This document shows, piece by piece, positions 6,010-10,052 of a DNA stretch of 10,052 nucleotides (position 1 is its first letter; every line of letters begins with the position of its first letter). The notes beneath the pieces were generated by a model. That model saw nothing but the letters and a program-made list of their open reading frames with translations. It was not told the origin of the DNA and ran no database searches. Position numbers and translations under genes: made by a program. This DNA is from an uncultured Sulfurimonas sp. (lineage in GTDB: Bacteria > Campylobacterota > Campylobacteria > Campylobacterales > Sulfurimonadaceae). The DNA lies in the NCBI GenBank assembly GCA_937914675.1, contig CALDOC010000362.1:1-10052 (forward strand), read 5' to 3'.

Positions 6010-6219
6010 CTACTCTCCTTTTAAATTGTTATACACGTAATCAGCTTTTTCTCGCTCTGTTTTAAACTCCGTATTGATCGACTTGTCATATACGAAGTAG
6101 TTCAACACTATCAAAATAAGAAAGACTTTAATGAATATCACTTTCCATAAAGTCTTGCCAATTTTCATGTTTTTAAAGCCACTCGAGTAAAAACTATACA
6201 CATTGCTTATGTTTAACAT
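6010..6219 (-). CDS. DUF4492 single-span membrane protein, first gene of the cyd operon
   Basis: A 69-residue protein matching the DUF4492 pattern by recognition: YSFYSSGFKNMKIGKTLW, then one hydrophobic span (about residues 24-44, VIFIKVFLILIVLNYFVY), then a charged tail ending EREKADYVYNNL. DUF4492 genes are known directly upstream of cydA in Bacteroidota and Campylobacterota. The likely role is as an assembly factor or extra small subunit of cytochrome bd, but this is unproven. The start is placed at ATG 6219, with AGAAGG about 7 nt before it. A longer frame from ATG 6267 is rejected because it begins upstream of the expected transcription start near 6239 and its extra residues do not fit the family. 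The stop is 1 nt before cydA. The gene is more AT-rich than cydA and cydB. Confidence 0.85.
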   Translation of the reverse strand: MLNISNVYSFYSSGFKNMKIGKTLWKVIFIKVFLILIVLNYFVYDKSINTEFKTEREKADYVYNNLKGE

Positions 6220-6245
6220 AACCAAACCTTCTGTTAATCTGCGGA

Positions 6246-6274
6246 AGTATAATCCAATTATGAACATATGTCAA
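6246..6274 (-). promoter_or_regulatory. Sigma-70 promoter of the cyd operon
   Basis: On the minus strand, TTGACA (6269-6274) and TATACT (6246-6251) are 17 bases apart, the same hexamers and spacing as at vapBC. The expected start near 6239 leaves a leader of about 20 nt before the DUF4492 ATG. A consensus promoter of this strength implies that repression or another control step limits expression. Confidence 0.8.
6262..6274. promoter_or_regulatory. Imperfect palindrome over the cyd -35, possible operator
   Basis: The segment GAACATATGTC contains the palindrome CATATG with near-symmetrical TGA/TCA arms (one extra A on the left) and overlaps the cyd -35 box. It lies between the two divergent promoters. 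It is a plausible binding site for the adjacent DUF134 regulator or for a redox regulator, but symmetry is imperfect and AT-rich DNA gives such patterns by chance. Confidence 0.25.
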
Positions 6275-6292
6275 TAATTATCACATTTATTT

Positions 6293-6301
6293 TGCTATAA
6301 T
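6293..6301 (+). promoter_or_regulatory. Extended -10 promoter of the DUF134 regulator gene
   Basis: TGCTATAAT is an extended -10 element (TGn-TATAAT) with no recognisable -35, a common arrangement in Campylobacterota. Transcription would begin near 6308, about 23 nt before the start codon. It is back to back with the cyd promoter. Confidence 0.6.
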
Positions 6302-6330
6302 TTTACAAACTAAACTATGGAATTAATGTA

Positions 6331-6915
6331 ATGGCAAGATTAAAATCGAAGAGGGAACTCTTTTTCAAACCGAAATATAGAGACTTTTCTCCAACCCCAG
6401 ACTCGACGGGGCTCATAAACTTGCACCATGAAGAGATAGAGGCGATATATCTCATGGACTTTAAGGGGATGTATCAAGAGGAAGCGGCGGCGTCCATGGG
6501 CGTCTCCCGTCCGACGTTTTCGAGAATTGTCAAAAACGCGAGAGTCAAAATGGCGACGGCTTTGATTCTCGGGAAAAAATTGCATGTTGAAGACGACAAA
6601 GAGAGCGTCGTCGTCGCTTTTATGTGTGATGACTTTGAGAACTTTGGAGAGTTGGGCAACCGCAAGAAGTATATAATTACCGTTGAGATTCAAGACGCTA
6701 AAATCAAAAAGATGGAGTACGCCAAAAATCCACTTTTCAATTCAAACGCCAAACCCGCCATGGTCATCCCAGACGCATTGCTCTCTAAAAAAGTGAATTA
6801 TTTTCTAACGGACAATATTGGAGAAGGTTTTAAAAACTCGCTTTACGCCAATGGCGTCTTTACAATCTTAAAAAACAGAGTTGACAAAGAGACTCTAACG
6901 TCCATTTTTTTATGA
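6331..6915 (+). CDS. DUF134 helix-turn-helix regulator with C-terminal NifX-like domain
   Basis: A 194-residue soluble protein. Residues 1-85 match the DUF134 family: EEIEAIYLMDFKGMYQEEAA leads into a sigma-factor-like helix-turn-helix with AAASMGVSRPTFSRIVKNAR (recognition helix near 58-70) and ALILGKKL. Residues about 90-185 (VVVAFMCDDFENFG, KYIITVEIQ, KKMEYAKNP, YFLTDNIGEGFKNSLYANGVF) follow the NifX/NafY-like fold, which binds metal-sulfur cofactors in other proteins. DUF134-NifX fusions are known, so the architecture is not new, but its ligand and targets are not established. The gene is transcribed away from the cyd operon with 111 bases between start codons, and the operon encodes another NifX-like protein. 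This suggests a redox- or metal-responsive regulator of cyd, which is inference. The ribosome site is weak (GGA about 9 nt before ATG). Confidence 0.82.
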   Translation: MARLKSKRELFFKPKYRDFSPTPDSTGLINLHHEEIEAIYLMDFKGMYQEEAAASMGVSRPTFSRIVKNARVKMATALILGKKLHVEDDKESVVVAFMCDDFENFGELGNRKKYIITVEIQDAKIKKMEYAKNPLFNSNAKPAMVIPDALLSKKVNYFLTDNIGEGFKNSLYANGVFTILKNRVDKETLTSIFL

Positions 6916-6934
6916 CTTCATAGACTTTTTAGAG

Positions 6935-6958
6935 TCCGCTCAAGCGGAGACGTCTTTT
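6935..6958 (+). terminator. Possible terminator of the DUF134 gene
   Basis: TCCGC (6935-6939) and GCGGA (6944-6948) form a 5-bp GC-rich stem with a TCAA tetraloop, followed by GACGTCTTTT. It lies 20 bases after the stop codon. The stem is short and the T-run weak and displaced, so efficiency is doubtful. It overlaps the 3' end of the vsr remnant on the other strand. Confidence 0.4.
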
Positions 6959-7091
6959 CTTATGTCGATTTTCCAAAAACGCAGTATCGTCCAGCCCTCG
7001 TTTTGAAGAGTTTTATTTACCTCTTTGTCTCTTTGGACTTGACTCTTTGCATGATTTGAGCACGAGTCATGGGCGTTTTCGTTTTACTCAT
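6940..7091 (-). pseudogene. vsr: Internally deleted vsr-type mismatch endonuclease
   Basis: On the minus strand an ATG at 7091 with GGA 7 nt upstream opens MSKTKTPMTRAQIMQRVKSK, which resembles the N-terminus of very-short-patch-repair endonucleases (MTR...M.RIKSKDTKPE). That frame stops at 7017-7019. In a second frame, ending with TGA at 6940-6942, the sequence reads RDKEVNKTLQNEGWTILRFW and continues KIDIRKDVSA, which resembles the C-terminal part of the same family (RDKEVN..L...GW.VLRFW..DI.KD). An intact Vsr has about 130-150 residues; the middle, with the catalytic Asp, zinc ligands and active-site His, is missing. The two halves meet near 7021-7040. Vsr repairs T:G mismatches from deaminated 5-methylcytosine and usually travels with a cytosine methyltransferase; none is seen here. 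The gene is dead. Confidence 0.72.
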
Positions 7092-7111
7092 TTTACTATC
7101 CAGATTTGCGC

Positions 7112-7117
7112 TATAAT
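7112..7117 (+). promoter_or_regulatory. -10 element of the beta-propeller gene
   Basis: A consensus TATAAT lies 27 bases before the start codon, preceded by T-rich sequence but no convincing -35. Transcription would begin near 7124, leaving about 20 nt of leader that contains AAGGA. Confidence 0.55.
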
Positions 7118-7144
7118 GACGTTAGACTCTAAAAGGATAAAATT

Positions 7145-9499
7145 ATGCGTACCTTGCTTGCATGGCTCATGGTCTTTGGCATATTGTCCGCCACCACTTT
7201 GGAAATTAAAAAGGGTTGGCAGCTTATTGGCGTTTCCACCACTATGGACGCGCAAACTTACTTCAACAACAAGAGCGTTGAGATCGTTTGGGGTTTTAAC
7301 GCGGCTTCTCAAAGCTGGATGGGTTACTCTCCGGACGCTCAAAAAGAGTCTGTCATCATCGACAAATACTCTCCTTTAAACTCTATAAAACCATGGCAAG
7401 CGGTTTGGATTTTTAGCCGTGAAGAGTGGACTTTAACCTACTCGCCGCAGAGCAGCGTAACCACTCCCCTCAATAGCGCGGTCGAGCTTAAAAATGGGTG
7501 GAATCTTATCTCCATACCTCAACAAATCGTCGTCTCGGAGAATTTTTTTGGCGACGCTTTGGTTTGGAAATATACTCAAAACAGCCAATGGCAAGTCAAC
7601 AAAACCAATTTAAACTTTCCCTCCATAGAAACCATCTCTATGAGCGAGGGTCTTTGGGTGAAAAGCGACGGCGACAAAACCATAGACGTCGATCAACAAT
7701 CGTCAAAATTAAGTAGTTTTGATTCAAAAGAGAGCATGCTCGCGTATATTAGAAAAATGATTCGGATGAATAATTATTATGGCTACCCCTATCCTCTTTC
7801 TACAGTCGTCGACGTCGCGGTAGTGAGCGCTCCCGAAGCGGTAGGGGATACTTCAACCATTAAAAACGCGACCACGACAAACACGCAAGAGGCGGGCGTG
7901 GACGAGGGAGACATTGTAAAAAACGACGGCGTTTACGTCTTTAGCGTCGACAACGCGAATCAGCGAATTATCGTAACCTCGTTTTTAAATCTCGCAAAGC
8001 AAGATTACGCGCCCATTGCCACCCTACCCTTTAAAGACCAATACGTTCAATCCATGTACTTGCAAAACAATCGCCTTCTCGTAGTCTCAACTCACAACAA
8101 CTCACTAACGTTAGACGTATACGACGTCTCGGATATTCAAAACGTCAGGTCGATCGCGACGCACGCTACGGAAGGCTCCTACAGAGATAGCCGCCTTGTG
8201 AATGGAAAACTTTTTTTAATCTCGGATTTTAGCCCATATCTCTCGTATGAATACGAAAAAAAATACGTCACGACGACCTGCTCGCAGTCGGTTCAAGAAG
8301 CTGTGGCGTATTTTACGGACCCAAGCATATCTGTCTATAACAAGTGCTATTTCTATGGTTATGACGAAAAAGGCGCTTACGTTTACAACTACGAGAACCC
8401 AATCATCATAGATGAAATTTTAACGCCGTACATAACCTCCAACGGCGTAAAGTCGGACTTTATAAACCATGCGAAGCTCTACGCTCCGACCAAATTGAAT
8501 CAATACGCGAACATAACGACGCTCAGCGGTTTTAACGCGATCGATGGCAATTATACTGGCAACGTCTCATTTTTAGGCAACACCTCCACCTACTACGCCT
8601 CCACTTCGTCGCTTTATCTCGTGTCGAGCGAGTATCCACTCTATTACGACTATTCGCACTACAAAGAGCAACAGATGATTTACAAATTTTCCCTAGATGA
8701 AAACCTTACGTACAAAGGTCGCGGTTTGGTTGAGGGAAGAATGTTGAGTCAGTTTAGCATGAGCGAACAAGATGAGCACTTGCGAGTCGCCACGACTTCC
8801 GGCTGGAGTTGGTGGGCCGACGCGTCCACGAGCAACTCAATCTATACGTTAAAAACTTCAAACGAAGAGCTTGTCGTAGATGGAACGCTCTTGGGACTGG
8901 GAAAAAGCGGCGAAACCATCCGCGCGGTTCGTTTTATGGGCAACCGTGGATTCGTAGTGACGTTTAAGCAAACGGATCCTCTCTACGCCATAGATTTAAG
9001 CGACCCAAAAAACCCTAAAAAAGTAGGCGAACTCTCCATTCCCGGATTTTCCGAGTATCTTCACGTCGTGGATGAAAACAGACTGCTCAGCGTTGGTCGC
9101 AACGCCGACGCGAACGGACGGGCGCAAGAGCTGCAATTTCAACTCTTTGACACAAGCGATTTTTCAAATCCGCTCTTGGTCGACACGCTGCGAATCGGTG
9201 ACAAATACAGCTATAGCGAGGCTGAATACAACCACAAAGCCTTTACGTATAGAGCGAGCGATTTGACGTTTGGAGTGCCTTACAGAAGTTACGACGCGCA
9301 ATACTACGAGAATCAGGAACATTTCGCAATTTACAAAATAAACGGCATGAAGATTGATTTTTTAGATAGAGTCGACTCCAACAATTCAAATTGGGGCGAC
9401 GTTGGAAGAGGAATCATCTTTGATTTTAACGCGACAAGCTATGCAACTTTACTCAAAGGTTCAAACGTCATCTCTAAAAAAATAGGAGTCACTCCATGA
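7145..9499 (+). CDS. Secreted beta-propeller protein (COG4880-type) with tandem Trp-rich N-terminal modules
   Basis: A 784-residue exported protein; residues 1-16 form a signal peptide (MRTLLAWLMVFGILSA). Two similar modules follow, about residues 20-100 and 114-182, each opening GW.LI (GWQLIGVS at 24-31, GWNLISIP at 118-125) and closing with a Trp strand (AVWIFSREEW; GLWVKSDGD). Residues 245-262 carry the hallmark of secreted C-terminal beta-propeller proteins, TNTQEAGVDEGDIVKNDG, after which blade-like repeats are visible: VYDVSDIQNVRSIAT (325-339), AIDLSDPKNPKKVGEL (615-630), LFDTSDFSNPLLVDTL (667-682). Only two cysteines exist, C379 and C401, a possible disulfide in the periplasm. No catalytic motif is recognised; the role may be binding of protein or surface ligands. 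AAGGA precedes the start by about 7 nt. The stop overlaps the start of a small lipoprotein gene by 4 nt, suggesting joint function. Confidence 0.85.
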   Translation: MRTLLAWLMVFGILSATTLEIKKGWQLIGVSTTMDAQTYFNNKSVEIVWGFNAASQSWMGYSPDAQKESVIIDKYSPLNSIKPWQAVWIFSREEWTLTYSPQSSVTTPLNSAVELKNGWNLISIPQQIVVSENFFGDALVWKYTQNSQWQVNKTNLNFPSIETISMSEGLWVKSDGDKTIDVDQQSSKLSSFDSKESMLAYIRKMIRMNNYYGYPYPLSTVVDVAVVSAPEAVGDTSTIKNATTTNTQEAGVDEGDIVKNDGVYVFSVDNANQRIIVTSFLNLAKQDYAPIATLPFKDQYVQSMYLQNNRLLVVSTHNNSLTLDVYDVSDIQNVRSIATHATEGSYRDSRLVNGKLFLISDFSPYLSYEYEKKYVTTTCSQSVQEAVAYFTDPSISVYNKCYFYGYDEKGAYVYNYENPIIIDEILTPYITSNGVKSDFINHAKLYAPTKLNQYANITTLSGFNAIDGNYTGNVSFLGNTSTYYASTSSLYLVSSEYPLYYDYSHYKEQQMIYKFSLDENLTYKGRGLVEGRMLSQFSMSEQDEHLRVATTSGWSWWADASTSNSIYTLKTSNEELVVDGTLLGLGKSGETIRAVRFMGNRGFVVTFKQTDPLYAIDLSDPKNPKKVGELSIPGFSEYLHVVDENRLLSVGRNADANGRAQELQFQLFDTSDFSNPLLVDTLRIGDKYSYSEAEYNHKAFTYRASDLTFGVPYRSYDAQYYENQEHFAIYKINGMKIDFLDRVDSNNSNWGDVGRGIIFDFNATSYATLLKGSNVISKKIGVTP

Positions 9500-9651
9500 A
9501 ACTAAAAATACTGCTAGCCCTCGTCATAGGATTCGCCATGATGGGATGCGGCAATTCGACAAACGCGCAGACAAGCCAAACCGTTCAAAACCCTCCGCAA
9601 CCAAACGTAAGCGACGAAGCGAGTCGTCCACCGCAGGCTCCGTCCATATAG
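9496..9651 (+). CDS. Small proline-rich lipoprotein, 51 residues
   Basis: A short gene whose ATG overlaps the propeller stop (ATGA), with AGGAG 7 nt upstream inside the propeller coding sequence. The product starts MKLKILLALVIGFAMMGCGN: two lysines, a hydrophobic core, then a lipobox-like MMGC placing the lipidated Cys at 18. The mature part is only about 34 residues, rich in Gln, Pro, Ser and Asn (QNPPQPNVSD, then EASRPPQAPSI), with no fold expected. The Met at -3 of the lipobox is less common but tolerated. The coupled overlap and ribosome site make it a real gene in an operon with the propeller. Its function is unknown; it may anchor or accompany the propeller at the membrane. A longer frame beginning inside it at 9546 lacks these signals and is not favoured. 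Confidence 0.75.
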   Translation: MKLKILLALVIGFAMMGCGNSTNAQTSQTVQNPPQPNVSDEASRPPQAPSI

Positions 9652-9801
9652 CCGCGGTCGTCACGCCGGTTGCAATCGCCATTTCGACTATGCGTACGGG
9701 AGAAAGTATGGAGAAAATCAGATTGGATTCATGCGACGTTGATTCAATAATTTTTATATTTTAAGTAGAATCGCTTTAGATATTATCAAAAAAGGAGAGT
9801 T

Positions 9802-10052
9802 ATGCAAATTATAACGAATAAAGAGTCAAAATGGCTCCAACTGTTGCTCAATAATTCTAACGTCGGTATTTTAATCGTTGATAAAAACCGTGAGATTTTA
9901 CTTGTAAATCATCACTTGTGCGAAATGTTTGGCTATGAAGAGAATGAGCTCTTAGGTCAATATTCGGAAAAACTTCACGCCTCTTATGAGACTTCTACCG
10001 AATTTGCAAAACAAGCTTTTGACTTTTTACTTCAGGGAAAAGCGGTTGAAAT
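9802..10052 (+). CDS. PAS-domain sensory protein, 5' part only
   Basis: The first 83 codons of a gene that continues beyond the window. The start at 9802 has AAAAAAGGAGAG just upstream. The sequence WLQLLLNNSNVGILIVDKNR, followed by EILLVNHHLCEMFGYEENELLGQ, is a classical PAS domain start (residues about 11-55), with no signal peptide or membrane span before it, so a cytoplasmic sensor is expected. The output domain (histidine kinase, GGDEF/EAL, or methyl-accepting) is not in view. It is separated by 150 bases from the preceding lipoprotein gene, so it is probably a separate transcription unit, though I see no convincing promoter. Confidence 0.85.
   Translation, partial: MQIITNKESKWLQLLLNNSNVGILIVDKNREILLVNHHLCEMFGYEENELLGQYSEKLHASYETSTEFAKQAFDFLLQGKAVE

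Noticed and set aside
6220..6267. N-terminal extension of the DUF4492 protein from ATG 6267
   Set aside because: The expected transcription start (about 6239) lies downstream of this codon, and the shorter start at 6219 has a good ribosome site.
9546..9764. 72-codon frame starting inside the small lipoprotein gene
   Set aside because: No ribosome site, strongly basic low-complexity start, and it overlaps in another frame a gene with a signal peptide, ribosome site and coupled start.
1..10052. CRISPR array, tRNA or rRNA gene, or complete insertion sequence
   Set aside because: No regularly spaced repeats, no tRNA-like cloverleaf or rRNA signature, and no transposase frame were found on reading both strands.

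Overview
The window looks like chromosome from a Campylobacterota (epsilonproteobacterial) organism, most likely a Sulfurimonas/Sulfuricurvum-type sulfur or hydrogen oxidiser. The evidence is the DUF4492-cydA-cydB gene order, the CydB subtype (QGGQTL and SFGGAYW motifs) shared with Bacteroidota and Campylobacterota, and promoters with a good -10 but often no -35. The genus is inference; no rRNA or other marker gene is present.

Region 1 (1-2090) is AT-rich accessory DNA. It holds a HepT/MntA-type toxin-antitoxin pair on the + strand (215-945), a 416-base gap with a perfect 11-bp hairpin and a decayed minus-strand gene remnant, and a VapBC toxin-antitoxin pair on the - strand (1362-1990) with a consensus promoter and tandem operator-like repeats.

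Region 2 (2170-6274) is a minus-strand respiratory operon, clearly richer in G+C. In transcription order it encodes a DUF4492 single-span membrane protein, CydA, CydB, an unannotated 35-residue CydX-like membrane peptide, a cytoplasmic NifX-like protein with a histidine-rich loop, and a diheme cytochrome c lipoprotein. The junctions are tight: 1 nt, 1 nt, 9 nt, a 4-nt overlap and 14 nt. A TTGACA-17-TATACT promoter drives it. Divergent from it is a DUF134 helix-turn-helix regulator (6331-6915) whose C-terminal half looks like the same NifX-like fold found inside the operon, so it is an attractive candidate regulator of the oxidase.

Region 3 (6916-7144) contains a vsr-type mismatch endonuclease pseudogene on the - strand. 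Its two ends survive in different frames and the catalytic middle is gone.

Region 4 (7145-10052, + strand) encodes a large secreted beta-propeller protein with two tandem N-terminal Trp-rich modules, a small lipoprotein overlapping its stop codon (not annotated as an ORF elsewhere because of its size), and the start of a PAS-domain sensory protein that runs off the window.

The most useful second-look items are the CydX-like peptide, the NifX-domain pairing between regulator and operon, the vsr remnant, and the propeller/lipoprotein pair.
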